Shown here one piece after another: positions 1 to 9,068 of a DNA stretch of 64,000 bases. Below the pieces are notes generated by a model that was not told the DNA's origin, did not search any database, and saw only the letters and a program-made list of their open reading frames with translations. A program made the translations under genes and the position numbers. The DNA comes from Arthrobacter sp. StoSoilB19 (lineage in GTDB: Bacteria > Actinomycetota > Actinomycetes > Actinomycetales > Micrococcaceae). Where the stretch lies: the NCBI RefSeq assembly GCF_019977275.1, contig NZ_AP024650.1:2046001-2110000 (forward strand), written 5' to 3'. Numbering within the stretch: position 1 is the stretch's first letter; every line of letters starts with the position of its first letter.

Positions 1-70
1 CCGTACCACGACCAGGGACGCGGCCTCCCGCCACTTTCCGCCCCACAACCACTGATCACGAGGACAAACC

Positions 71-1102
71 ATGCAGCACCGAACCCTTGGCCACAGCGGC
101 GCCGTTGTCACCAGCTACGCACTGGGCACCATGACCTTCGGCGCGGAGGCGACGGAGGAGACATCCCATGCCATCCTGGACAGCTATTTCGAAGCGGGCG
201 GCAACTTCATCGACACCGCCGACGTCTACAGCGCCGGAGTGTCGGAAGAAGTCATCGGCCGCTGGCTCGCCAACCGCCCCGACGTGAGGGACAGGGCGGT
301 GATCGCCACCAAGGGGCGCTTTCCCATGGGGACGGCGCCCAACGACGTCGGGACCTCACGGCGGCGCCTGACGCGCGCCCTTGATGATTCCCTCCGCCGC
401 CTGGGCGTGGAACAGATCGACCTCTACCAGCTGCACGCCTGGGATCCGATCACCCCGCTGGAGGAGACCCTCCGCTTCCTGGACGACGCCGTGACCCGCG
501 GCAAAATTGCCTACTACGGCTTCTCGAACTTCCTGGGCTGGCAACTGACCAAGGCTGTGCACGTTGCACGCAACCACGGATGGAACCCGCCCGTCAGTTT
601 GCAGCCCCAGTACAGCCTGTTGGTCCGCGATATCGAATTCGAGATCGTCCCGGCAGCCCTTGACGCAGGAATCGGACTGCTGCCGTGGTCGCCCCTGGGC
701 GGCGGCTGGCTGTCCGGCAAGTACAAGCGCGACCAGCACCCCTCCGGTGCAACCCGCCTCGGCGAAAACCCCGAACGCGGCATGGAGGCCTGGAAGGCGC
801 GCAACGAGAACCCAAGAACGTGGGCTGTCATCGACGCTGTCCAGGACATCGCCGACGCCCATGGCGTGACCCCGTCCCAGGTGGCCCTGGCCTGGCTGGC
901 GGACCGCCCGGCTGTCACATCGGTGATCCTGGGGGCGCGGACCACGGAGCAGCTCGCTGACAACCTCGCCGCCGCCGACCTTCAGCTCAGCGCCGGTGAA
1001 GTGGACCGGCTCACCAAGGCCAGCCGGCCCGAGGCAGGCGTATATCCCTATGGCCCCATGGCTGAGGAACAGCGCAGCCGCAAAATGGAGGGCGGGCGGT
1101 AG
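71..1102 (+). CDS. Aldo/keto reductase
   Basis: NAD(P)H-dependent oxidoreductase of the aldo/keto reductase TIM-barrel superfamily, cytosolic; the substrate cannot be read from sequence. The family tetrad is visible: Asp48 in IDTADVY, Tyr53, Lys81 in ATKGRF and His122 in YQLHAW. Length (343 aa) is usual. The C-terminal part carries the cofactor-binding pattern (VILGARTTEQLADNL). The ATG is chosen because GAGGA lies 7 nt upstream at 59-63. The gene stands alone; the next gene converges from the minus strand. The YajO/YakC-like subgroup is likely but not certain. Confidence 0.93.
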   Translation: MQHRTLGHSGAVVTSYALGTMTFGAEATEETSHAILDSYFEAGGNFIDTADVYSAGVSEEVIGRWLANRPDVRDRAVIATKGRFPMGTAPNDVGTSRRRLTRALDDSLRRLGVEQIDLYQLHAWDPITPLEETLRFLDDAVTRGKIAYYGFSNFLGWQLTKAVHVARNHGWNPPVSLQPQYSLLVRDIEFEIVPAALDAGIGLLPWSPLGGGWLSGKYKRDQHPSGATRLGENPERGMEAWKARNENPRTWAVIDAVQDIADAHGVTPSQVALAWLADRPAVTSVILGARTTEQLADNLAAADLQLSAGEVDRLTKASRPEAGVYPYGPMAEEQRSRKMEGGR

Positions 1103-1133
1103 CCTGACCGCGAAGGCAGGACGGCGGAAGCGA

Positions 1134-1376
1134 CTACCCGCCGTGCCTTAACACGTCCGGCAGTTCGTCCACATACACCGTTTGCGGCGGCTCGTAGTAG
1201 ATCACCAGCACCTCGCTGCCCACCGGGAAGTCGCTGGTTTTGTCGAACGGGTGGGCGTGGAACGCCATGATGCCGCCGAGGTAGGGCAGCATGACTTCCC
1301 CGATGGTGCCCGGGCCGATGCGCCCGGTCACCCGGCCGATCTTCCCCGTCAGGCTCCGGTCAACGTCCTTGCGCAT
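1134..1376 (-). CDS. Small NfeD-like OB-fold protein paired with flotillin
   Basis: 80-residue soluble protein of beta-rich composition (KIGRVTGRIGPGTIGEVMLP, then VLVIYYEPPQTVYVDEL). It resembles the OB-fold C-terminal domain of NfeD proteins without their membrane part. It starts 8 nt after the flotillin stop on the same strand, so the two are surely cotranscribed. NfeD-type proteins and SPFH/flotillin proteins are a well known conserved pair in bacterial membrane microdomains; that partnership is the main reason for the call. The sequence alone would only support 'hypothetical'. Confidence 0.75.
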   Translation of the reverse strand: MRKDVDRSLTGKIGRVTGRIGPGTIGEVMLPYLGGIMAFHAHPFDKTSDFPVGSEVLVIYYEPPQTVYVDELPDVLRHGG

Positions 1377-1384
1377 GGGCGGGC

Positions 1385-2818
1385 CTATGCACCGGGAGCC
1401 TTCGGCGGACGCTTGGTGTCTTCGCCCTTCCGGAGCGCTGATGCGAGGGCAGGCAGGTAGTCGCCCGCCTGTGCCAGGATGCCGCCCAGCATCTTGTTGA
1501 CGCCTTCGCCGCCGTTGAGGACGGTCATGTTGCCTACGTGGGAGAAGGGCTCGGCTGCAGCGGCGATGATGGCGGGCATGTTCTCGGCAAGCTGCTGGGA
1601 GATGACGGCGTCCTGGTTGGTGCCCAGCGCTTCGGCCCGGGCCTTGATGCCGTCCGCTTCGGCCAGCGCCTTGGCCTTGATGGCGGACGCCGCGGCGTCG
1701 CCTTTGGCCCTGGTGGCGGCGGCTTCAGCCTCGCCGGTGACCTTGGTTGCTCCGGCTGCGGCGGCAGCTGCGGTGGCATTTGCCTGGGCCTGGAGTTCCG
1801 TGCGCCGCGCGTTCGCCTGCGCCTCGAGCTCGGTGCGGCGTGCCAGCGCCTCGGCGGCGCTGATGTCCGCCGCCTTCTGGCCTTCAGCATCGGTGCGTTT
1901 GGCGTAGGCCTTCGCATCAGCGGGTTTGCGGACACTGGTCTGCAGCTTCTGCTCCTCACGGTCCGCCTCAAGCTTGGCAACTTCGGTTTCCTGGACCACC
2001 ACCTGCTGCCGGGCCGTGGCCTCTGCGAGTGGCCCGGCCTGGGCTGCGTTCGCCCTGGCGCGTTCCGCGTTGGCCTGCGCCACGGACTGCCGGATTGCCG
2101 AAACGCTCTGCGCGTCCGCGATCAGGGCCGCAGCCTCCGCCTCCTTCTCCGCCGCTTCCCGGTTGCGGGTGGCCTCGGCAATCCGGGCCTCCATCTTTAC
2201 CTGCGCAATATGCGGCTTGGCGATGTTCTGGATGTAGCCGGTTGGGTCCTGCAGGTCCTTGATCTGCAGCGAGTCCACCACCAGGCCCAGCTTCTCCATC
2301 TCCACTCCGCTGGCGCTGCGGACCTGGGACCCAAGCTTGTCCCGCTCGCGGATGATCTCCTCCATGGTCATGCTGCCGATAATGGAGCGGAGGTGGCCCT
2401 CAAAGACGTTGTAGACCTGGCTTTCCATTTTGGGTTGCTGGCCCAGGAAACGGCGGGCCGCATTTGCAATGAACGGCGGTGCGTCACCTATTTTGTAAAT
2501 GACGACGCCCTCCACAATGACCTGGATACCCTGTGACGTCACGCAGGAAACCTTGAGCTCGGTTTCGTTCAGTGTCAGCGACAGGGTCCGCACCGTCTGG
2601 AGGCCGGGAAGGACCAGGGCGCCTTTGCCGGTCACAATCTTGAAGTCCATTCCGGCCCGGGTCTCAAGGGTTCCCCGGGTCAGTCCGGAGATGATCAGGG
2701 CCTCGTTGGGTTCAGCCACCTTCCACATGAGCTTCGTCGCCACCCAAATGAAGGCAATGGCAACAAGTACGCCCAAAACAGTGGAAATTAACGGGAAGAA
2801 CGGTGCAAAGTCCGGCAT
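1385..2818 (-). CDS. Flotillin-family (SPFH domain) membrane protein
   Basis: 477 aa. One N-terminal membrane segment (about residues 5-30) is followed by an SPFH/Band 7 domain (about 33-200). A long Ala/Glu/Arg/Lys-rich coiled-coil flotillin region with repeated A-N-A-R-R-T-E-L-style heptads runs to about residue 400, and the tail is short and polar. Flotillins scaffold ordered membrane microdomains and oligomerise through the coiled coil. The start has AAAGGA 8 nt upstream. The downstream gene (1134-1376) is its NfeD-like partner. Antisense reading of this low-complexity region gives long spurious frames, which I ignored. Confidence 0.93.
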   Translation of the reverse strand: MPDFAPFFPLISTVLGVLVAIAFIWVATKLMWKVAEPNEALIISGLTRGTLETRAGMDFKIVTGKGALVLPGLQTVRTLSLTLNETELKVSCVTSQGIQVIVEGVVIYKIGDAPPFIANAARRFLGQQPKMESQVYNVFEGHLRSIIGSMTMEEIIRERDKLGSQVRSASGVEMEKLGLVVDSLQIKDLQDPTGYIQNIAKPHIAQVKMEARIAEATRNREAAEKEAEAAALIADAQSVSAIRQSVAQANAERARANAAQAGPLAEATARQQVVVQETEVAKLEADREEQKLQTSVRKPADAKAYAKRTDAEGQKAADISAAEALARRTELEAQANARRTELQAQANATAAAAAAGATKVTGEAEAAATRAKGDAAASAIKAKALAEADGIKARAEALGTNQDAVISQQLAENMPAIIAAAAEPFSHVGNMTVLNGGEGVNKMLGGILAQAGDYLPALASALRKGEDTKRPPKAPGA

Positions 2819-3084
2819 GGCCAGGTCCTTTCAATGCCGCGAAAATCGCTTCACGGTAAAACCCCAATGAATGCAGCCGGCCATTTGTCCGACCTTTCGG
2901 AATCTGCGCCTGGCCAGCTGTTGTAGCCAGTCTCGTTGGGCCCCGGTCAAGAGTCCAGAGCCGGGCCGATATTTGCCTGCAGCAACGATGAAGGGCGTAC
3001 GACGGCGGCGCCTGGCAGATGCCGGAAGGGTGCGGCCAGGCGTCCGGCAGGAGAGTGCCGGTCCGTGGGTGCCGCTGCGACCGG

Positions 3085-3384
3085 TCAGCGGCGGTTCGGG
3101 GACTCCGAACCCGTGGCCAGGAGGGTTCCGACTTCCGCGGACCGGTGGGCCTCGAAGACGAGGTCGGCATTGGCCCGTGTGCTGGAAAGGTACGGTATTG
3201 GCAGGCTGGCTCCGCACCCCCGGCAGCGGATTTCGTCGGTCCAGACCCAGTTGTAGGCTGCGTGACGTTCCAGGACGCTTTGCATGGCGGTGGCAACGGC
3301 TGTGGTGATGGCATTCGCTGCCGCGGTGACCAGCGCTGCATCCCCGGTGCTGTGGATGGACCCAACCTCAGTGTCGATGCTCAT
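3085..3384 (-). CDS. Hypothetical protein with a CxxC-type knuckle
   Basis: Unrecognised 99-residue protein. The N-terminal half is Ala/Thr-rich and helical; the C-terminal half has EIRCRGCGASLP (one CxxC pair that could bind zinc or be redox active), then a polar tail. The start at 3384 is preferred because GGAAGAGG lies 6 nt upstream on the minus strand; an upstream in-frame start at 3456 has no such site. It lies alone between the SDR gene and the flotillin gene, same strand as both, with 127 and 266 bp gaps. No function is assigned. Confidence 0.6.
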   Translation of the reverse strand: MSIDTEVGSIHSTGDAALVTAAANAITTAVATAMQSVLERHAAYNWVWTDEIRCRGCGASLPIPYLSSTRANADLVFEAHRSAEVGTLLATGSESPNRR

Positions 3385-3511
3385 GGTGCCTCTTCCCGCG
3401 ATCCCGATGGTGCTGTCGAGCATAGTGTGTTCCGCGTCACAAGCCTGTATTGGCAAGGTCTCGGTTCCCTAACGGCGCGCGGGCGCGGAACGGGGAGGGG
3501 GAGCGGCCCTG

Positions 3512-4375
3512 TCACGGCTCCCGGTCTGTGTCCACCACGGTGACCTCCAGGGGCATCCTGTTTGTCCGCCGCAGGCGGCCGGCCAGGATGTTGTGCAGCC
3601 CGTGGGTCACCAGCCGCCTCCTGGTCAGGAACCGGTATTCCGCTTTGTCGGACGTCACAAGGTCCAGGATTGGCTGTGCGGCCTGGTCGGCGCTCTGCCC
3701 CCACAGGCCAACCACCACCTGCAGTGCCCCGAGACGGTGTTCGTACCCGGCCTGCGACGTGACCTTTCCCAGGAGGGCCGTCTCCACAAGGCCGGGATTC
3801 ATGCCGTGCACCCGGACCCCCGTACCTTTGGTTTCCAGCCTCAGCGTCTCCGTGAACTGGCGGACCCACCGTTTGCTCGACGCGTAGGCGTTCTGCATCG
3901 CCACGGGTCCGCGGTCACCCTGGCCGTAGAGGTTCACCAGGTCACCATGGCCTTGCTCCAGGAACACCGGCAGGGCCGCCCTGGCGCCGTGGAACGTGCC
4001 CAGGATGTTGGTCCGCACCACCCGTGTGAAGTCATCCACGGGCGTCGATGCCGTCGGTCCGTAGACCCCTGGCGTGCCGGCGTTGTTGACCCAGATGTCC
4101 AGCGTTCCACGGCTGAGGGCCATGTCCCGGAGTGCTTCCACGTCCGCCGGCTCGCCGGTGTCGCAGCGCCTTCCGTCCGCCGCGATGCCTTCCAGGCGCA
4201 GACGCCCGACGGCGGCAGCAACGCCGTCGTCCGTTCTGGATGCCAGCACCACCGCCGCGCCATGCAGGCCCAGCACCCGGGCCATGGCAAACCCCAGCCC
4301 GCGGCTGGAGCCGGTCACCACCGCCACCCTGCCTTGGAGCACAGTGTGAGGGGGCATGGCCGGCCGGGAACGCAT
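3512..4375 (-). CDS. SDR-family oxidoreductase lacking the usual catalytic serine
   Basis: 287-residue classical short-chain dehydrogenase/reductase. Rossmann motif TGSSRGLG at 21-28, NNAG at 97-100, and YASSK with Tyr164 and Lys168. The serine normally 13 residues before the tyrosine is absent: the stretch reads LVNLYGQGDRG, so glycine occupies that position. This suggests altered or reduced dehydrogenase chemistry, though the NAD(P) site looks intact. The gene begins 9 nt after the UvrA-like gene stop with GGACGGAGGA just before the ATG, so it is translated from the same transcript. Substrate unknown. Confidence 0.88.
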   Translation of the reverse strand: MRSRPAMPPHTVLQGRVAVVTGSSRGLGFAMARVLGLHGAAVVLASRTDDGVAAAVGRLRLEGIAADGRRCDTGEPADVEALRDMALSRGTLDIWVNNAGTPGVYGPTASTPVDDFTRVVRTNILGTFHGARAALPVFLEQGHGDLVNLYGQGDRGPVAMQNAYASSKRWVRQFTETLRLETKGTGVRVHGMNPGLVETALLGKVTSQAGYEHRLGALQVVVGLWGQSADQAAQPILDLVTSDKAEYRFLTRRRLVTHGLHNILAGRLRRTNRMPLEVTVVDTDREP

Positions 4376-4384
4376 TCCTCCGTC

Positions 4385-7012
4385 CTACGCCTCTGCGCGG
4401 TCCGGGGCAAGGGCGTTGCCCGCTACCGTTCCGTCCCCGGCCTTCCGGTCCCGGAGGGCGGCTGCCAGGTAGGGCGCTGTGCGGCTGTTGGCTGAACGTG
4501 CGACGGCGGCGGGGTGGCCGGCGGCGACGAGCTTCCCGCCGGCGTCGCCTCCGGACGGTCCCAGGTCCATTACCCAGTCCGCGGACGCAACCACATCCAT
4601 GGCGTGTTCCACCACGATCACGGTGTTGCCGGCGTCCACCAGGCGGTTGAGCTGCGCCATCAGGAGTTCGACATCGGCCGGATGCAGTCCCGTGGTGGGC
4701 TCGTCCAGCAGGTACAGCGTGTGGCCGCGGCGGGCGCGCTGCAGCTCGGTGGCCAGCTTGATGCGCTGCGCCTCACCCCCGGACAGCTCGGTGGCGGGCT
4801 GGCCCAGGCGAAGGTAGCCCAGGCCTACTTCCTGGAGTGTCTGCAGGGACCGCGCGGCGGCGGGAACCCCCACCAGGAAACCGGCGGCGGCATTGACCGT
4901 CATTCCCAGCACGTCCGCAATGGTCCTGCCCTGGTAGGTGACCTCCAGGGTTTCGGGGTTGTAGCGCGAGCCGTTGCATTCGGGGCACGGACCGTAGCTG
5001 CCGGGGAGGAAGAGCAGCTCCACCGCGACGAAGCCCTCGCCCTGGCATGTTTCACACCGTCCGCCGGCCACGTTGAAGGAAAAACGTCCGGGCCCGAAAC
5101 CCCGGCTCCTGGCAGCGCCGGTGGCAGCGAACTCCTTGCGGACGGCATCGAAGAGGCCTGTATATGTTGCCAGGTTGGAGCGGGGCGTGCGGCCGATCGG
5201 CTTCTGGTCCACCTTTACCGTGCGGTCGATCCGCTCCAGCCCGGACACCCGCCCCACACTGCCCACACCCTCTTCGTCACGGTCCGCGCCGGGCTCGTCA
5301 CCTGGTTCAAGGTTGTCTTCGCCGGCTTGCCCGGACGTGCCGGCGACGTCCGCCAGGACCTTGCTGACCAGGGTGGACTTTCCCGAGCCGGATACGCCGG
5401 TGACGGCTGTCAGGACACCAAGCGGAAAGGCCACGTCCAGGTTCCGCAGGTTGTGCCGGTTGATGCCGCGCAGGTCCAGCCACCCGGAGGGTTTCCGCGG
5501 CGCACCCCTGGCGGCGCCGCCGTCGTCCATTGACCCTGCTGAACCGTTTGGGAACAGGAACGGCCGGGTCACCGACCCTGCCACGGCGTCGAGGCCCTCA
5601 ACGGGCCCGCTGTAGAGCACCTGCCCGCCGTCTTCTCCGGCCCGGGGACCAACATCCACCAGCCAGTCGGCACGCCGGACCACATCCATGTTGTGTTCCA
5701 CCACGAACACGGAGTTTCCGGACGATTTCAACCGGTCCAGGACAGCCAGGAGCGGTTCGGCGTCGGCGGGGTGCAGGCCGGCCGACGGTTCGTCCAGCAC
5801 ATAGATCACCCCGAACAGCCCGGACCGGAGCTGGGTGGCAATCCGGAGCCGCTGCATCTCGCCCGGCGAGAGCGTTGGCGTGGCCCGGCCCAGCGCCAGG
5901 TAGCCCAGGCCAAGATCCAACAGCACGCTGATGCGCTGCAGCAGGTCCCGGGTGATGGCCACGGCCACTTCGTTGGATTCGGATGACTGCTTCCGCGATG
6001 CCGTCCCTGCCGTGGCCAGCAGGGTGGTGGGGCGGATGATCTCCGCCAGTTCGGTCATGGGCACGGCATTGAGCCCGGCGATGGTGTGCCCGGCGAAGGT
6101 CACCGCAAGGGCCTCGGGCCGAAGCCCCGTTCCGCCGCACCGCGGGCACGGTCCGGTTTCCATGAAGCGCAGCACCTTCTCCCGCATGGCGGGGCTCTTG
6201 GAATCGAGCAGTGTGTGCATCACGTAGCTCCGGGCGCTCCAGAACCGGCCCTTGTACGGCTTGGCCACGCGGTCCCGCTGCGGCGTCACTTCCACCACGG
6301 GCTGTTCCTCGGTGAACAGGATCCAGTCGCGGTCCTTTTTCGGCAGTTCCCGCCAGGGGGTGTCGACGTCGTAGCCCAGGTGGGCCAGGATGTCCCGCAG
6401 GTTCTTGCCCTGCCAGGCGCCGGGCCAGGCGGCGATCGCGCCGTCGCGGATGCTCAGCGACGGATCCGGAACCAGTGATGCCTCAGTGACGGTGTGGGCG
6501 GTGCCAAGACCATGGCATTCCGGGCAGGCGCCTGCCGCGGTGTTGGGGGAGAAAGCGTCCGAGTCCAACGGGGGAGCTCCGGCGGGATAGCTGCCGGCGC
6601 GGGAGAACAGCATGCGCAGCGAATTGGAGAGCGTGGTGACGGTCCCTGCCGTGGACCGGGAAGTGGCGGTGCCCCGGCGCTGTTGGAGGGCGACGGCGGG
6701 CGGCAGCCCGGTGATCTGCTCCACCTTGGGGTTGTGGCCCTGCTGGATGAGCCGGCGGGCATATGGCGCGACGGACTCGAAGAACCGGCGCTGTGCCTCG
6801 GCGTAGATCGTGCCAAAGGCCAGGGACGACTTGCCGGAGCCCGATACTCCGGTGAACGCCACAATGGCATCCCGCGGCACATCCACGCTGACGTTGCGCA
6901 GGTTGTTCTCCCGGGCGCCCCGCACCCGGACGAAGCCGTCTTCGGCCTGGTCGGCCGTAAAACCCGGGAGGTCCAGCGAGGTCAGTTGCTCAGCGTTCTG
7001 TTTGGCATGCAC
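4385..7012 (-). CDS. UvrA-like ABC ATPase (excinuclease subunit A paralogue, UvrA2/DrrC type)
   Basis: About 875 aa with two ABC ATPase modules: Walker [10 protein letters not shown] near residue 55 and GVSGSGKST in the second half. It has signature motifs LSPGEMQR and LSGGEAQR, and zinc-type cysteine pairs (CPECHGLG; CETCQGEG with CPECN). It is distinct from the canonical uvrA at 55016 and shorter. Such paralogues lack the UvrB-interaction region and are linked to tolerance of DNA-binding drugs in Streptomyces and Deinococcus. The homology extends only to about 7012, so a GTG there is chosen; the open frame continues upstream over the divergent gene without similarity. Start uncertain by a few codons. 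Followed by the SDR gene. Confidence 0.88.
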   Translation of the reverse strand: MHAKQNAEQLTSLDLPGFTADQAEDGFVRVRGARENNLRNVSVDVPRDAIVAFTGVSGSGKSSLAFGTIYAEAQRRFFESVAPYARRLIQQGHNPKVEQITGLPPAVALQQRRGTATSRSTAGTVTTLSNSLRMLFSRAGSYPAGAPPLDSDAFSPNTAAGACPECHGLGTAHTVTEASLVPDPSLSIRDGAIAAWPGAWQGKNLRDILAHLGYDVDTPWRELPKKDRDWILFTEEQPVVEVTPQRDRVAKPYKGRFWSARSYVMHTLLDSKSPAMREKVLRFMETGPCPRCGGTGLRPEALAVTFAGHTIAGLNAVPMTELAEIIRPTTLLATAGTASRKQSSESNEVAVAITRDLLQRISVLLDLGLGYLALGRATPTLSPGEMQRLRIATQLRSGLFGVIYVLDEPSAGLHPADAEPLLAVLDRLKSSGNSVFVVEHNMDVVRRADWLVDVGPRAGEDGGQVLYSGPVEGLDAVAGSVTRPFLFPNGSAGSMDDGGAARGAPRKPSGWLDLRGINRHNLRNLDVAFPLGVLTAVTGVSGSGKSTLVSKVLADVAGTSGQAGEDNLEPGDEPGADRDEEGVGSVGRVSGLERIDRTVKVDQKPIGRTPRSNLATYTGLFDAVRKEFAATGAARSRGFGPGRFSFNVAGGRCETCQGEGFVAVELLFLPGSYGPCPECNGSRYNPETLEVTYQGRTIADVLGMTVNAAAGFLVGVPAAARSLQTLQEVGLGYLRLGQPATELSGGEAQRIKLATELQRARRGHTLYLLDEPTTGLHPADVELLMAQLNRLVDAGNTVIVVEHAMDVVASADWVMDLGPSGGDAGGKLVAAGHPAAVARSANSRTAPYLAAALRDRKAGDGTVAGNALAPDRAEA

Positions 7013-7169
7013 CGCTTCGACTGTAGTGGCCAACCGTGCCTGGCCGGAACTTGAGGGGACCTGTCGGGACAGCGCGGACGGATTTACACTAAAGCATTCC
7101 GTGACGCAGGCAGGCGGGGGACGCCGACCGGGGACAGAAGACCAACTACATATTGAGGAAGGGCCGGCC

Positions 7170-7994
7170 ATGGGCAACGCGTCGCAGGGAGCGAACAAGG
7201 CAGTATCCGAGGCCGCGTCGGCGAGCCGCAGCCCCGCGGTCCGTATTCTGGCCCGTGCCGGATTTGTCTTCATCGGTTTGGTCCACATCCTGATCGGAGC
7301 CATCGCCTTGCAGGTGGACCGGGGCCAGGGTGGTGAAGCCGACCAGTCCGGGGCGATCGGATCCCTGGCTTCCAAGCCCGGCGGCGGCATCCTGCTGTGG
7401 GTCGGGGCGGTGGCCTGCGCTGCGCTTGCCCTGTGGATGCTCAGTGAGGCGTTTATTGGGGCGCGCTCCGAGACAGACTCCAAGAAGAAGCTGAAGGCTG
7501 CCGCCAGCGCCGGGGGAAAGGCCGTGGTCTTCGGTTTCCTGGCCTTCACCTTCGCCGTCTTCGCCTCCGGGGGCAGCAAGAACTCCAGCCAGTCGGCCAG
7601 TGACTTCACGGCAAAGCTCATGGGAGCGCCCGCAGGCGTGGTTCTTGTGATCGCGGTGGGGCTGGCAATCATCGGCGCCGGCGTCTATTACGCCTACCGG
7701 GGCATCACCCGGAAGTTCATGAAGGACCTGCAGGACCCGGGCAACGCCCGGACTGCCGTCAAGTGGCTCGGAACAGTCGGTTACGCAGCCAAAGGCGTGG
7801 TGCTCGCCGTCGTTGGCGTGCTGATCATCGTGGCGGCCGCAACTGCCGACCCTTCCAAGTCCTCCGGCCTGGACGGCGGGCTGAAGACCCTGGGCTCGCA
7901 GCCTTATGGGGTGTTCCTGCTGGGCGCCATCGCCGCAGGGCTCATCTGTTACGGGGTGTACTCCATGGCCCGGGCACGGTACGGAAAGTTCTAG
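7170..7994 (+). CDS. DUF1206-family integral membrane protein
   Basis: 274 aa with six predicted transmembrane helices (about 28-47, 72-92, 117-132, 153-176, 204-224, 246-267) arranged as three repeated helical pairs. That layout, with recurring ARAGFVFIGLVHILIG / GTVGYAAKGVVLAVVGVLI patterns, is typical of DUF1206. Function unknown. The ATG is fixed by GAGGAAGGG at 7155-7163. It is divergent from the UvrA-like gene, with about 157 bp shared upstream DNA. Confidence 0.9.
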   Translation: MGNASQGANKAVSEAASASRSPAVRILARAGFVFIGLVHILIGAIALQVDRGQGGEADQSGAIGSLASKPGGGILLWVGAVACAALALWMLSEAFIGARSETDSKKKLKAAASAGGKAVVFGFLAFTFAVFASGGSKNSSQSASDFTAKLMGAPAGVVLVIAVGLAIIGAGVYYAYRGITRKFMKDLQDPGNARTAVKWLGTVGYAAKGVVLAVVGVLIIVAAATADPSKSSGLDGGLKTLGSQPYGVFLLGAIAAGLICYGVYSMARARYGKF

Positions 7995-8041
7995 CTTGTG
8001 CCCCTGGGCCCCTTCCGGGACCGGGATGCCCGGATGCGGCC

Positions 8042-8872
8042 TTACTTACGGCGCCTGCCCGGACTTGCCGGGCCGGCCTGGCTGACCAGGCCGGCTACCG
8101 CTTCGTCCAGCTGGATGCGAAGGGCCGGCCCGTGGCCGGGCAGGACAACCGGGGCGTCAACGCCGGCCAGGGTCCGCACGGAGGCCAGCGCCGCGGCCCG
8201 GTCTGAGTGATACATCGCGTGCAGCATCTGCGGACCGGACGTCCGGCTGATCGGGTGGCCGCTGACAAACGAATCTCCAACGGCGATGGCACCCGCAGCC
8301 GGAAGAAGGATTGCTGCATTGCCGGGCGTATGCCCGGGCACGGAGATGGCAACAGGGCTGCCCGGCAGGGCTTTGAGTGTGGCGTCGTCCCAGGCCTCCG
8401 CCTGCGTCGCGGGCCTGGCCGCCAGCGCGCCTGCCCTGATGGCGTGCACCATCCAGCGGAACACACGCGGCCGCCACGCTCGCCTGAGGACCTGGCCCAG
8501 GGTGACTTGGTGCTTCTCCTTCCCCTGCACATGCGCCAACTCCGCGGGAGCGCACAGGACAGGGGTCCCGAAGGACTCGGAAAAGAATGCCGCGGAGCCG
8601 GTATGGTCCACGTGGCCGTGCGTGACCAGCAGGGCAAGGGCGTCCGCAGGTTCCAGGCCCAGGTGGCGCAGCGACGCGATGACGTGGCGGCGGTCATCGG
8701 GATATCCGCTGTCAATGAGGATGAATCCCGTGCCGTCCCGCACCACTATCCAGTTGGACGCCGGCCCTTCAGCGAAATACACGCCGGGTGCCTGCTCGGA
8801 AAGGCTGGTTGCGGGGTCCCACCCCGCGGTTTGCTGCTGCACGGGTAAAAGAGTAGCCGCAGGCAGCCGCAT
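8042..8872 (-). CDS. Metallo-beta-lactamase-fold hydrolase
   Basis: Roughly 276-residue MBL-fold enzyme. The zinc motif THGHVDHTG is present, with a downstream His in SVPGHTPGNA, Asp in VGDSFVSGH and a final His in VLPGHGPALR, so the dinuclear site appears complete. Likely a glyoxalase II-like or other hydrolase; substrate not readable. The ATG at 8872 is favoured over a TTG at 8890, but neither has a good ribosome-binding site. The C-terminus is basic. It converges with DUF1206 and diverges from the SGNH hydrolase. Confidence 0.88.
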   Translation of the reverse strand: MRLPAATLLPVQQQTAGWDPATSLSEQAPGVYFAEGPASNWIVVRDGTGFILIDSGYPDDRRHVIASLRHLGLEPADALALLVTHGHVDHTGSAAFFSESFGTPVLCAPAELAHVQGKEKHQVTLGQVLRRAWRPRVFRWMVHAIRAGALAARPATQAEAWDDATLKALPGSPVAISVPGHTPGNAAILLPAAGAIAVGDSFVSGHPISRTSGPQMLHAMYHSDRAAALASVRTLAGVDAPVVLPGHGPALRIQLDEAVAGLVSQAGPASPGRRRK

Positions 8873-9068
8873 ATGGCGGATGCGGCCCAAGCCCAGGGAT
8901 ACCTAAGGCCCCTAAAGTTCCTGTGCAGTCGCTGTGCATCCTTTGATCCTGGTCACCTTGGCCCTACAGTATTCCCACCATTGCCTACGATGGGATACGG
9001 ACAGGGGACGGATTGGCGGCGCGCAGCCGCCTCCGGCCCGCGACGATTTGCTGGCAGGAGGTGGACCG

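Noticed and set aside
1479..2536. Plus-strand Ala/Gly-rich frames across the flotillin gene
   Set aside because: They mirror the Ala/Glu/Arg coiled coil of flotillin and carry no family signature.
7013..7672. Upstream extension of the UvrA-like frame
   Set aside because: The added part runs antisense through the DUF1206 gene and its promoter region and does not resemble UvrA.
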